Source: Marivirga harenae (GTDB lineage Bacteria > Bacteroidota > Bacteroidia > Cytophagales > Cyclobacteriaceae). Taken from it: a stretch of 64,000 bases of DNA. Position 1 is the stretch's first letter; every line of letters starts with the position of its first letter. Both the position numbers and the translations under genes were made by a program. Positions 8,718 to 17,999 of this stretch are shown in pieces. The notes under the pieces were generated by a model. The model saw only the letters and a program-made list of their open reading frames with translations, had not been told where the DNA came from and did not search any database. The stretch covers positions 3,679,501 to 3,743,500 of the forward strand of contig NZ_CP130565.1 of NCBI RefSeq assembly GCF_030534335.1. Direction: 5' to 3'.

Positions 8718-9494
8718 TCAATATTTCAAAGGCCAAGGTTGCTCTTTAAATTGACCTGTTAATTCTGTAGCTCGAGTACTCGCAGCAGCAAAACTCTCTG
8801 TTTCTTCAATAGCTACTCTATTGAATTTACTTTTACCGAAAGGTGGAATAATAAAAGCATTAGTTCCATCTTTGGTAAGCTTTTCTGCGTAGTCTTTCGC
8901 CAAATCCTCATCAAAAAAGCTACCAACAACAACATAAGAACGCCCTGTTCTCGAGTTTAGTGTGTTGACTTGTCCTTCTGCAGGCTCTTCAGGCTCAATT
9001 ACTTCAGGTTCAGGCTCAACGGGCTTTTCTACTACAACAGGTGTGGTTTCTTCGACAGGCTCTTTTTCAACCACTGGCTCTGGCGCAGGTTCTCTCAAGA
9101 AAAACCAATAAATCACTGCAACAGTAGCTATTATTATTATTGATAATGCAATAATTATTGGTGCAGCCGATTGTTTTTTAGGTGGAGTGTAGGTTGAAAC
9201 AGGCTCTTCCTCTTCTACCTCCTCCTCTTCATCCCCAAAAGGATTTGGGTCGTATTCCTCTTCAGCATACTGCGAAAGAGAATCCTCCGTAGTTTCAGAA
9301 GTATCAAATGAAGTCTCAATTTCAGACTCATCCTGAGTAGTAGCAATATCTTCTGAATCAAAATCATCAGAAGGTGCAGACTTTTCTTCGTCCTCGTCTA
9401 GATCAGGCAAACCGAAATCCTCATCATCTTGCTCGGGCTCCTTATGTATGTTTTCGTCTTTATACTCCTCGTCTTTTTTGTCCTTTTTGGCCAT
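8718..9494 (-). CDS. SPOR-domain membrane protein
   Basis: This 258-residue bitopic protein has a very acidic cytoplasmic N-terminal half (Asp/Glu/Ser-rich, about 1-105), one TM (about 110-130), a Pro/Glu-rich linker, and a C-terminal SPOR-like domain beginning near SYVVVGSFFDEDLAKDYA. SPOR domains bind denuded peptidoglycan strands. It lies between the barrel/TPR genes and exbB-exbD-tonB, which ties peptidoglycan binding to this envelope motor; that functional link is inference. Confidence 0.82.
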   Translation of the reverse strand: MAKKDKKDEEYKDENIHKEPEQDDEDFGLPDLDEDEEKSAPSDDFDSEDIATTQDESEIETSFDTSETTEDSLSQYAEEEYDPNPFGDEEEEVEEEEPVSTYTPPKKQSAAPIIIALSIIIIATVAVIYWFFLREPAPEPVVEKEPVEETTPVVVEKPVEPEPEVIEPEEPAEGQVNTLNSRTGRSYVVVGSFFDEDLAKDYAEKLTKDGTNAFIIPPFGKSKFNRVAIEETESFAAASTRATELTGQFKEQPWPLKY

Positions 9495-9649
9495 ATTCTG
9501 GTAATTTAAGGTTTACTCTAGCTTAAAAGTATTAAAAATTTATAATACTTTATCAATAAACTATTGTTTTTAATCAAAATCAATACTCAATAATAAATAG
9601 TTTTACCTATTAGAATCAAATATAATGGCAAATATTGATATTAAAAACA

Positions 9650-11338
9650 TTAAAACGAATATGTAAAGCCTCCTAAAATTTGAAATCCACGGTTAGGATA
9701 TCCCAAATAGAACTCGTATTTATTGGCTATCAGGTTATTAGCATGTAAGAAAATCTGACTTCTATTACTTAACTGATACCCTAATTTTATTCCTAAATCA
9801 TAGATGGGTGGGATAGATTCATCTAGATTGAACGAATAACTAGCGTTTTCTTGTATGAAGGTATTGACATTATTCATACGCCCCTGTAAATAGGCATCAA
9901 AACCAATCTTAAGTTTATTAGCAAACCAATAATGGGAATCAAATCTCAAAGTGTAATTAGGACGGAAAGGCATAAGCTCTGTTTCCCCCACATTGTAGTA
10001 GAAATAATCTCCTCTTAGATTAATCTTCAGCTTATCGATATTAGTAAATAATGAGGCATAAACATTAGCTTCTGTATTATTATTATTAAAATACCTAGCC
10101 CTGTATCTAATCTCGCCTTCGGCTTCACTGTAGATTGCCTCATATCCAAAATTATGACGAACTGAAGCTACACTGAATCCAAATTCATAGCCTAAGAAAT
10201 TACTTAAGGAACCATTTACTCCACCATAGATTTGAAATGGCATTAAAGTATTATTCACACTTATAACATTATCCAAATATGGGTTTTCCATCAGAAAATC
10301 TCTGTAGCGATTACCTCTGACATCTCCTGTCAAGCCACCAAAAATGCTTAACTTATTAAATGGTGTATACACAATACTTAAGTCAGGATATACATGAAAT
10401 TTATTCATTCCTGGGAGCGTGTCATTCTCGCTCACCATATTGAGACCCACGCCAATCTTTAGTTTATCTCTAATAAACTTTACGCCCGGTTTAAATCTTA
10501 GTAAATTTCTATTTTGAGATGAGTCAAGTGCATCAAATTTTAAAGCACTTATAAATCCATTAGCGCCAAAATAAATTAAAAATTCATCATTTATGTTAAA
10601 GCTATTTTTCAAATTATAATTAAATGAAAGCTCAGAATTATTGATATTTGTAAATAATTGGTATGCATCCATGTCCAAGTGATAATGATATTGGCTATTT
10701 TCATTTAGATCTTCCAGGGAGATATTGGCACCAATAGTGTGGAATGTTCTTTGCAAACTATCTCTATCAACTTCTGAAGTAAGGAGCGTATCATAGCCGT
10801 ATAAATAGTTGTTATGTCGCTCATAAAAAGCACCAGCGTTTATAACCGCTTTTTGGTAGATCAGCTTTCCATATGGGTTTACCTTTTGGTATCCTGAACC
10901 AGAATTTCTTCCATCTATAGGGCCGTTAGCAAAGCTTTGATGAAATAAATTTAGCCCATAACTTTTGTCTTTACTTCTTTTACTTGCAAAAGCACCTTCG
11001 AAAAAAGATGCTCCATAATTTCCCCCTCCTAATTTTACTTGATTAGCATACAACTTTTCTAACTTTTCATCTTGAATGGTCAGCACTCGAATTCTAGGAG
11101 TCAAGTTACTAAGATTGGGCACAAATTGCCTTGAAGTAAATTCAACTTCTAAAGGAGACTGATTCCCTTTGATCTTAGGTACATTTTTGAAATCCCTATT
11201 CACTCTCGGTAGATCAATTTTACGATCCTTCTCAATAATAACTTGAGAATCTTCCAAATCACCCTCCTGATTCCAGTTATCTTGACCTATTAAACTGAAG
11301 GGGAAACAAAAAATTATAAATAGAATATATCTTAACAT
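9650..11338 (-). CDS. outer-membrane beta-barrel protein (plug-less TonB-receptor-like)
   Basis: From the ATG at 11338 this is a 562-residue exported protein. A signal peptide (IIFCFPFSLIGQ) is followed by an N-terminal region without a clear TonB plug domain. The rest is alternating aromatic/polar beta-strands rich in Asn and Tyr, ending in an aromatic C-terminus (GGFTYSF), as expected of a barrel folded by BAM. The upstream ATG at 11365 would overlap the TPR gene by 26 bases. The 11338 start leaves a single-base gap and places the signal peptide at the N-terminus. It is the probable outer-membrane partner of the TPR protein and the TonB-like motor. Confidence 0.75.
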   Translation of the reverse strand: MLRYILFIIFCFPFSLIGQDNWNQEGDLEDSQVIIEKDRKIDLPRVNRDFKNVPKIKGNQSPLEVEFTSRQFVPNLSNLTPRIRVLTIQDEKLEKLYANQVKLGGGNYGASFFEGAFASKRSKDKSYGLNLFHQSFANGPIDGRNSGSGYQKVNPYGKLIYQKAVINAGAFYERHNNYLYGYDTLLTSEVDRDSLQRTFHTIGANISLEDLNENSQYHYHLDMDAYQLFTNINNSELSFNYNLKNSFNINDEFLIYFGANGFISALKFDALDSSQNRNLLRFKPGVKFIRDKLKIGVGLNMVSENDTLPGMNKFHVYPDLSIVYTPFNKLSIFGGLTGDVRGNRYRDFLMENPYLDNVISVNNTLMPFQIYGGVNGSLSNFLGYEFGFSVASVRHNFGYEAIYSEAEGEIRYRARYFNNNNTEANVYASLFTNIDKLKINLRGDYFYYNVGETELMPFRPNYTLRFDSHYWFANKLKIGFDAYLQGRMNNVNTFIQENASYSFNLDESIPPIYDLGIKLGYQLSNRSQIFLHANNLIANKYEFYLGYPNRGFQILGGFTYSF

Positions 11339-11339
11339 C

Positions 11340-14300
11340 TCAGTTTTTAGTAGAATCATTTTCAATTACTTCTTCCATTTCAATAGTATTCATGCTGCTA
11401 TCCTGGCCCTCCTCAGTTGTTCCAGTCTCACTCTCTATTAATTCAAGCTTCAATTTCGCCTCGTCTTTTAATACTTTGGAATCTGCATTCTCAATTATTG
11501 AATTTAAGGTAGCTTTAGCCTGAAAAATCTCATCCATTGCGTAGTAATTGTCCGCTATCAACAAGAATGATTTACCAATCCAGATCGCATAATTCCCAAA
11601 GTCTTTATTCAATTGGAATAATGCGTTAATGGATTCCTGATAGTTCTTAGAATTATAATCCATTAAGGCAATCATATATTTTGACTCTGCTGCAAATTCG
11701 TCCTTAGCTGCATTTACCGCACTTTGAAAACTAGACTTTGCTTCAGCATATTTTCCTTGGTAATAATTAGCCATACCCTTATTCAGATATGCTTCGTTGA
11801 TTGCATTAGCATTTACTGCTGCTTCCTCCATAATTAAATCGGCATACAAAATCATTTTACTATAATCAGAATTTGCTTTAGCAATTTCCATCAGACCGGT
11901 ATATGCGTTGTACTTGTCTTTTTTATTCTCAGATTGATCAAAAAGTTTTGTAAAGTACAATCTTGCCTTACTGTAATCCTTATTTACCAATTCTATTTCT
12001 GCTATTTTTTGAATTGAGCGTTTATTAAATGCGGTATTGTCAGCCTCAACCACTTCATAAAATAATCCCAATGCTTCTTCAAATTGATTATTCCTATAGT
12101 AGGAGTCCGCCAAATAGTACCGTGCTTCCGCTGTCAGAGAGTGATCAGGATAGTTCTGAATATAGGCTTTAAATGAAGATACTGCTCTATCGTACTTTTG
12201 ATTGAAATAAAGTGATTGGGCGGCATCAAATTCAATTTTTGTCACCTCACCATCATTAGGATTTGCATTTTTATAAGCTGATAAGTATTGATCCAAATCC
12301 CCTTCTTTATTCATTATTGAATACAGTTCCTGTAGACCAGCTAACGCACCATTTGCGGTCGAATGAGTTAAGTAATTTTGCAAAATCAAAGTATAATCTT
12401 CTTCTGCTTTCTCATATCGCTGTAAATTGAAATATGCTAAAGCTCTTTTTGAATAAGCAAAAGGACGCAGCGGACTTTGTTGCAGATTCTTCAATAAGTA
12501 AGAAAACCCATCAATTGACTTTTCATATTGCCCTGATTCAAATGCTAATTGAGCTTTTTGAAATAAGGCATTGTCATAATAATTAGAATTTCTGAAATCC
12601 GATATAACCTTATCAAAACTCTGGTTTGCTAAACTATTATTGCCCGTTATGCTGTTAACGACCCCTTTTTGAAAATATGCGTAGTCAATATTAGGGTTTC
12701 TTTCATCTATCGCCTTTTGATAATAGTTAATCGCTAATTGATAATTCTTGGTTACATAATAACAGTCTGCCAAGCGAACAATAGCATCTGCATAATAAGT
12801 GGCTGATTTACCATTATTTAAATATTCTTTAAAATACTGTAGAGATTTTTCAAATTGCTTATCATTGTAAAAAGCATAAGCTAATCCATAATTTAGATTA
12901 GCAAACCAATTGTCACTCCTTTTACTTGATTTAAATGATTTTTCGTATGATGCGATGGCTTCCTTATATTTCTTTCCAGTAGAGTAGGATTCTCCCATCC
13001 AAAAATAAGTCTCCCCTAATAGACTGATATTCTGCGGATAATCAACGGATTTTTGAAATAATTCCATGGCGCGATAATAATTTGCCTGATTAAAGTATTC
13101 AGCACCTTGATAAAAGGTAACTTTTTGATAAGCTTCCTTTAGCTTCAAGGATTTATTCTCAATTGATTCTAAGAATTCAATGGCTTTGTCATAGGCATTG
13201 GAATTCAGAAAGGCTTCACTTAATAATTCATTCGCTTGGGTAGAATATGGGCTTTTCGGATAATTTTTAATGTAAGAAGAAAGCTCTTCTACTGCATTGG
13301 TAGTGTTCCCTTGCTTTAATTGCAATTTAGCCAATTGAAAATGACTCTCCATTGCAATATCTTGGTTGAAATCCAGAAGTTTCGCTTGCTCATAAGCGTT
13401 CGAAGCAAATCTATAATTCTCTTTTTTCAAATATAACTCCCCTAGATAGTAGGCGTTAAACTGTGATAAAGAATCTTTTGCAATTCCAACTTCCTCAAAT
13501 AGTTTGATGGCTTCTTCATATTTTTGCAATTGATAAGCCACATAACCCATTCGATAGAGCAATTCCCTATCCATTTTGCTTCTATTTTCACTTCTATATT
13601 CTTCAAAATAATCATTTGCCTGTTTATAATTATTTTGCTCAAAATAAGCATCTGCTATCAACAACTTAATATTTAAGGCTTCTAACCTATTCAGGCGAGG
13701 AATCAAGTCTTCTGCATAATCAATTAATTTTTGATATTGGCCTCTTTGATAATAAATATTAGCCATCATATTGGCAGTAGAAATTTTGTAATCATCATTC
13801 TCCGCTGCCCGTTCTAAATCAATTAAAGCTTCATCGAATTGCTTTTTATCAAAATAAATATACCCCGCATAGTAATTTGCAGCTGATTGGTATTGATTGT
13901 CCCGCCTTTTTAATGAATTGAAGTATGGTAAAGCTTCTTGAAAAGCCTTTCTACTAAAATATGCATAGGCAATTTTAAATTGATAATGAGTCTTGTCCTC
14001 TCCTTTTAATTTATCACCCTCAGTTTTTTCGTAATATTGAATGGCTTTAGCATAGTTCTTTTCCCGAAAATAGAAATTACCAAGTTCGTAATATGCTTCC
14101 AGTGCTTTAGGATGGGCAGGGTTTGATTTAACAAACGATTTAATTCTGTTCTCTCCGTTCGACTGATAGAGGTAAATAGAAATTAAAGCACTATAATAAG
14201 TTGCATTTTCTGCTTTTATTCGTTCGTGATCTTGAAGTTTTCTATACTCTTCGAATTTATTTTGAGCTGTAGTATATTGCTTTTGCTCAAAAGCCTCGAT

Positions 14301-14408
14301 TGCCTCTTGATAGATATCATTAGCTCCTGAATTGACGAAGGCATATTGGCTAAAAGATTGAAGGGGCAGTAAAAAAACAAAGCCTATTACTACAATATAT
14401 TTATTCAT
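11340..14408 (-). CDS. large exported tetratricopeptide-repeat protein
   Basis: This 1022-residue protein starts with a signal peptide (FVFLLPLQSFSQ), and nearly the whole length is built of more than twenty TPR-like helical pairs (recurrent A-x-x-x-Y-x-x-A-I-x-x-Y patterns). A short acidic Thr/Glu tail follows. It is presumably a periplasmic scaffold. It is the first gene of the run TPR, barrel, SPOR, ExbB, ExbD, TonB, and its stop lies one base before the barrel gene start. The order suggests it bridges the outer-membrane barrel with the inner-membrane motor. No enzymatic motif is visible. Confidence 0.85.
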   Translation of the reverse strand: MNKYIVVIGFVFLLPLQSFSQYAFVNSGANDIYQEAIEAFEQKQYTTAQNKFEEYRKLQDHERIKAENATYYSALISIYLYQSNGENRIKSFVKSNPAHPKALEAYYELGNFYFREKNYAKAIQYYEKTEGDKLKGEDKTHYQFKIAYAYFSRKAFQEALPYFNSLKRRDNQYQSAANYYAGYIYFDKKQFDEALIDLERAAENDDYKISTANMMANIYYQRGQYQKLIDYAEDLIPRLNRLEALNIKLLIADAYFEQNNYKQANDYFEEYRSENRSKMDRELLYRMGYVAYQLQKYEEAIKLFEEVGIAKDSLSQFNAYYLGELYLKKENYRFASNAYEQAKLLDFNQDIAMESHFQLAKLQLKQGNTTNAVEELSSYIKNYPKSPYSTQANELLSEAFLNSNAYDKAIEFLESIENKSLKLKEAYQKVTFYQGAEYFNQANYYRAMELFQKSVDYPQNISLLGETYFWMGESYSTGKKYKEAIASYEKSFKSSKRSDNWFANLNYGLAYAFYNDKQFEKSLQYFKEYLNNGKSATYYADAIVRLADCYYVTKNYQLAINYYQKAIDERNPNIDYAYFQKGVVNSITGNNSLANQSFDKVISDFRNSNYYDNALFQKAQLAFESGQYEKSIDGFSYLLKNLQQSPLRPFAYSKRALAYFNLQRYEKAEEDYTLILQNYLTHSTANGALAGLQELYSIMNKEGDLDQYLSAYKNANPNDGEVTKIEFDAAQSLYFNQKYDRAVSSFKAYIQNYPDHSLTAEARYYLADSYYRNNQFEEALGLFYEVVEADNTAFNKRSIQKIAEIELVNKDYSKARLYFTKLFDQSENKKDKYNAYTGLMEIAKANSDYSKMILYADLIMEEAAVNANAINEAYLNKGMANYYQGKYAEAKSSFQSAVNAAKDEFAAESKYMIALMDYNSKNYQESINALFQLNKDFGNYAIWIGKSFLLIADNYYAMDEIFQAKATLNSIIENADSKVLKDEAKLKLELIESETGTTEEGQDSSMNTIEMEEVIENDSTKN

Positions 14409-14505
14409 TCCTATGGTGATGTGTCTATTAAAAACTCTTTTTCAAAGTGTTCGAACTATGCAGTATTAACTACAAAATCAATGATTTATTTCATCTTAAA
14501 AAATT

Positions 14506-15528
14506 TCAGTGCATCAATTTATATATTAATTCTTTCATAAGTTGCGCTTCATTAATATTAGCTGTTACTCCTTTGTACATTAAGTCTGCCTGAAAAATAT
14601 GCGCTAAATTTTGAATGGTCTTATTCAGATTAAACCTGTTAACTGCTGTAATGTAATCCTTCGCAAAAAATGGATTAACTCCTGCTGCGGCTGCTACTCC
14701 TCTTTCACTTTTATCCTGTGAATGATGAATCAACAGTACCTTTGTAAAAAAGGAATGCAGAAAACCAATATTCACAACTGCTGGATGATTTTTAGGATCG
14801 GAGGCAAAATAATTAATTATTCGATTCGCTTTGAGCCCATTTCCCTTAATAATCGCTGATTGTAATTCAAATATATTATAATCCTTATTGATTCCTACGT
14901 ATTCTTGAATCAAAGCATCGGTGATTTCGGATGGTTTATCAAAATTAACTAATACTTTATCAATTTCATTAGAAAGGCGCTCCAAATTATTTCCGATGTA
15001 TTCCGTCAATAACATTAAAGCTTGACGATTTATGCTGTGTCCCTTAGACTTTACATATTGTGAGATCCAATCTGGAACTTTATTTTCATAAATCTTATTT
15101 GACTCTAGTAGAACTGTATGTTTTTCTAGGCTTTTAAAGATCTTTTTTCGCTTATCAAGTTTTTTGTGCTTATAAGAAAAAACCAAAACACTAGAAGCCT
15201 GGGGGCTTTGGAGATAATTCTCTAAAAGAGAGAAATCAAAATCGCTTTCTGTGAACTCACCTAAATTTTGAGCCTCTTTAACGATGATTACCTGACGTTG
15301 CCCCATCATGGGAAAAGACCTGGCGGCAGAGACCACTTGGTTTAACTTTACATCCTTACCATAAAGAATTTGTTGATTAAAACCTTTCTCGCTTTCATCT
15401 AAGGCATGCTTTTCTATATAATCGCTAATGAGGTCTATAAAGTAGGGTTCTTCTCCGTGAAGGAAATAGATAGGTGCATAATTTCCGCTTTTAAGGTCTG
15501 CTAGTATTTGTTCTGCCGATTTTGCCAT
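14506..15528 (-). CDS. holA: DNA polymerase III subunit delta
   Basis: This 340-residue AAA+-fold clamp-loader subunit opens the sliding clamp during replication. Recognisable family features are an N-terminal YFLHGEEPYFID segment, the ARSFPMMGQRQVIIVKEA strand-helix, and the central ERLSNEIDKVLV helix. The third domain with KANRIINYFA and LIHHSQ-like helices forms the collar. Delta naturally lacks a working P-loop, as seen here. It is a single gene with about 100 bases before the TPR gene and 274 bases to the next gene upstream. Confidence 0.92.
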   Translation of the reverse strand: MAKSAEQILADLKSGNYAPIYFLHGEEPYFIDLISDYIEKHALDESEKGFNQQILYGKDVKLNQVVSAARSFPMMGQRQVIIVKEAQNLGEFTESDFDFSLLENYLQSPQASSVLVFSYKHKKLDKRKKIFKSLEKHTVLLESNKIYENKVPDWISQYVKSKGHSINRQALMLLTEYIGNNLERLSNEIDKVLVNFDKPSEITDALIQEYVGINKDYNIFELQSAIIKGNGLKANRIINYFASDPKNHPAVVNIGFLHSFFTKVLLIHHSQDKSERGVAAAAGVNPFFAKDYITAVNRFNLNKTIQNLAHIFQADLMYKGVTANINEAQLMKELIYKLMH

Positions 15529-15802
15529 AAAATTGCTGTATTGGTGCGAATATAAACTATCCGATTGTCAGTATCAAGTCACAAGTATTCCAGGCCTACT
15601 GATAACGAAAAACAATTATTAGATTTTTGAACCAAAATAAAAACAACACATCACAGAAGGTTAGTCGGTTGCTAACCTCTAACTGTTAATGATAAACATC
15701 CTCTAATTATTGTGCAAGCTTAATATCTAGAAGCACATTAATTTCTTTTATCAACTCCTCAGTACCTTTATATATGGATCAGACCGAGAACACCTTTTCA
15801 TT

Positions 15803-16291
15803 TCACGCTTCTAAGTCTTTCATCCTTTCCAAAATATTATAGACTGCTGGACAAATCTCTGCATTCGTGAATGTCTTTTTCAATATCTGATGCATTCTTT
15901 TTCTGTTGGTATGAGGATATTCCCTGCAGGCAGTTGGCCTGCTTCTATAAACTATACATTTGTTATCGTAGCCTAAAAAAGGACAAGGCGCTGAATTCAA
16001 TACATAATCGCCATCTTCATCAATATGCAGATATGTATCAATGAATTCCGGCACCTTCATCTTTACTGCTTTGGAAACCCTTTCTATATCTGATTGCTGA
16101 AAAATAGGGCTTGTGGTTTTACAGCAATTGGCACAATCCAAACAATCCATTTTCTCGAAGACCTCTGCATCTAAAGCATGAAAATTATCATCTAGCTTTT
16201 TCTTTTTGCGCAATTGATGAAAAAAAGACTTGTTATGAGCAAGATAATCTTTGCTGTTTTCCTTCCAATTTTGATATAGTTCGATGCTCAT
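15803..16291 (-). CDS. YkgJ-type cysteine-cluster protein
   Basis: From the ATG at 16291 this is a 162-residue protein with the zinc or iron-sulfur cluster motif CLDCANCC, then CPFLGYDNKCIVYRSRPTACREYP, the hallmark of the YkgJ family. The function of the family is unknown; a metal or Fe-S site is expected from the eight or so conserved Cys. The longer reading frame to 16351 adds residues without family character, and the start at 16291 fits homolog length better. The gap downstream to holA (274 bases) holds no convincing gene. Confidence 0.85.
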   Translation of the reverse strand: MSIELYQNWKENSKDYLAHNKSFFHQLRKKKKLDDNFHALDAEVFEKMDCLDCANCCKTTSPIFQQSDIERVSKAVKMKVPEFIDTYLHIDEDGDYVLNSAPCPFLGYDNKCIVYRSRPTACREYPHTNRKRMHQILKKTFTNAEICPAVYNILERMKDLEA

Positions 16292-16362
16292 AAGTTTACA
16301 ATAAAGTATTTGGTTTGAATCCTCTAAAAGCTTCAATTTACTCATTAACAAGAATGCAAAGG

Positions 16363-17178
16363 CTAAACCAAATAAATCCCGTCTACTTTAATCTGAATTT
16401 TCTTTTCTTTATACAAATGCCCGATTTGCCGTTTAAATTCCTTTTTGCTCAAGCCGAACATATCATATATTTCATCTGGTTTGGATTTGTCATGATAAGG
16501 CATAAAACCATTATGGTCTCTAAGCAACTCAAGGATTTCCTTTTGCTTTTCTTCTTTTTCAATTTTCCATTGCACATCCATTTTGCCATCTGCCCTTATG
16601 GATTTTATTTTTCCCTTGCCTTCCATTCCAATATCAAGCGGATCAAACACAGTGTTTTCATAAACCAATCCTTTATATTGTTGATTGATGACAACTTCAT
16701 AACCCAAATCTGTAATTCGATATATCAATAAATCCACTTCCTGACCTTCTTTCAAATCCCCAGAACCTGCCTCTAAAAAGGATTCAATATGCATCGAAGC
16801 TACAATCCTTTCTGTTTTAGGGTCTAAAGTGACATAAGCCACAATCAAATCGCCCACTTCCAGCTCATCTGTTTGTTCCGAAAAAGGGATAAGTAATTCT
16901 TTTTCTAAGCCCCAATCCACAAAAGCACCGACATTAGTGATTTGACGAACTTCAAACAATCTTGCCTGATTGAGTTCAGCTAATGGTTTTAAAGTGGTAG
17001 CAATAGGTCTTTGCGCAGAATCTTTATAAACAAAAACATTGATCTCATCTTCTACTTTCGTATTTTGTGGGACGTATTTATTTGGTAATAAAACATCTTC
17101 TTCTCCGTCTCCCAGGTACAAACCTTGTGGAGATTCCCGTAGTACTTTTAATGTATTCCACTTTCCTATTTTTAACAT
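16363..17178 (-). CDS. CvfB-like S1-domain RNA-binding protein
   Basis: This 271-residue protein has three consecutive OB/S1-like domains. The second is clearest (VGAFVDWGLEKELLIPFSEQ) and the third contains GYEVVINQQYKGLVYEN. A C-terminal winged-helix (about 215-271, FGLSKKEFKRQIGHLYKEKKI) completes the CvfB architecture. CvfB proteins bind RNA and affect virulence-factor and stress gene expression in Gram-positive bacteria; the role in Bacteroidota is not established. It stands about 70 bases upstream of the YkgJ gene on the same strand. Confidence 0.85.
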   Translation of the reverse strand: MLKIGKWNTLKVLRESPQGLYLGDGEEDVLLPNKYVPQNTKVEDEINVFVYKDSAQRPIATTLKPLAELNQARLFEVRQITNVGAFVDWGLEKELLIPFSEQTDELEVGDLIVAYVTLDPKTERIVASMHIESFLEAGSGDLKEGQEVDLLIYRITDLGYEVVINQQYKGLVYENTVFDPLDIGMEGKGKIKSIRADGKMDVQWKIEKEEKQKEILELLRDHNGFMPYHDKSKPDEIYDMFGLSKKEFKRQIGHLYKEKKIQIKVDGIYLV

Positions 17179-17232
17179 AGCTGCAAGTTAAGACGGATTT
17201 GGGTAATTATAAACAGATAGAAGTGAGAAGTT

Positions 17233-17252
17233 AAAAACGCAAAAAATTGCGT
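17233..17252 (-). terminator. hairpin terminator of the lipoprotein gene
   Basis: Read on the minus strand, ACGCAA-TTTT-TTGCGT forms a perfect stem followed by further Ts. It lies about 70 bases beyond the stop of the lipoprotein gene, so it probably ends the mnmA-lipoprotein transcript before the CvfB-like gene. Confidence 0.7.
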
Positions 17253-17324
17253 CATTGAAGATTGTCATTAGAATAGAGGAAACTGATAGTTTTCTAACGA
17301 ATTAAAATCTCTTTTTGAAAGATC

Positions 17325-17999
17325 TTAGTTAAATTCTCTACGCATTCGAACAGTTTTCCCAAACTCGATCTCTTGTAATCCCAAGCATTCTGTTTCTCTA
17401 CAAAATTCCAATTGAGACGATACTTTATAAATCAATCCAACATTAGCAGCATAGACCTCAATTCTTTGGTCATAACTGGCTATTGAATCTTGGTTGTCTT
17501 CTTGGATTACTTGAACAGTATTCTCAAAAGTTGAATCTGCAAGCTCCTTGTCTTGGAAAGCTCCAGAAATGGTAAATTCGTCTTCTTCAAATTCCTGAGG
17601 TTTACCGTTCCAGCTTTTACCTTCTGCTACGGGGAAACTTAACTTCACTTCTTCTGCATTGCCTAATTTTAATTTAGCAAGATTCGTAGTTCGGGTTTTT
17701 ACAATCGTAGAAACAATCTCTTTATCCCCATTATGATTGATATTGTAGCGATATCCTTCTAATTTAATTCCATTGTCTGTTGCAACCGAATCTGTCCACT
17801 CATCTTGAATAGAATAACGGAGGGTATCGATGGTGCCATCATTATTGTAATTAATCTCTTCAACTGAGTAACTATCTGCGTTTTGAAAATCAATAGGAAA
17901 AAACTGTAGCCCCAATATTTCCTCATTAGGAGCTACAGTTGAATTTTCACAGGCAGCGAAAATTATAAAGAGACTAAATAGAATTAGATAAAGCCTCAT
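17325..17999 (-). CDS. conserved lipoprotein of unknown function
   Basis: This is a 224-residue protein with a lipoprotein signal (FIIFAACE, lipid Cys at 17) and a soluble beta-rich domain. I do not recognise a family. The mature part has two Cys near the C-terminus (CRETEC) that may pair. It overlaps the 3' end of mnmA by 26 bases in another frame, which suggests co-transcription. The alternation of charged and beta-forming stretches is typical of small Bacteroidota outer-membrane lipoproteins, but no function can be assigned. Confidence 0.75.
   Translation of the reverse strand: MRLYLILFSLFIIFAACENSTVAPNEEILGLQFFPIDFQNADSYSVEEINYNNDGTIDTLRYSIQDEWTDSVATDNGIKLEGYRYNINHNGDKEIVSTIVKTRTTNLAKLKLGNAEEVKLSFPVAEGKSWNGKPQEFEEDEFTISGAFQDKELADSTFENTVQVIQEDNQDSIASYDQRIEVYAANVGLIYKVSSQLEFCRETECLGLQEIEFGKTVRMRREFN

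Noticed and set aside
15658-15678. Inverted repeat AGGTTAG...CTAACCT upstream of holA.
   Set aside because: It has no T-run on either strand and a short stem, so a terminator call is not supported.
15718-15787. Minus-strand open stretch of 23 codons (SIYKGTEELIKEINVLLDIKLAQ) downstream of the YkgJ gene.
   Set aside because: It has no start codon, is very short and matches nothing I recognise; it could be a gene remnant but cannot be supported.
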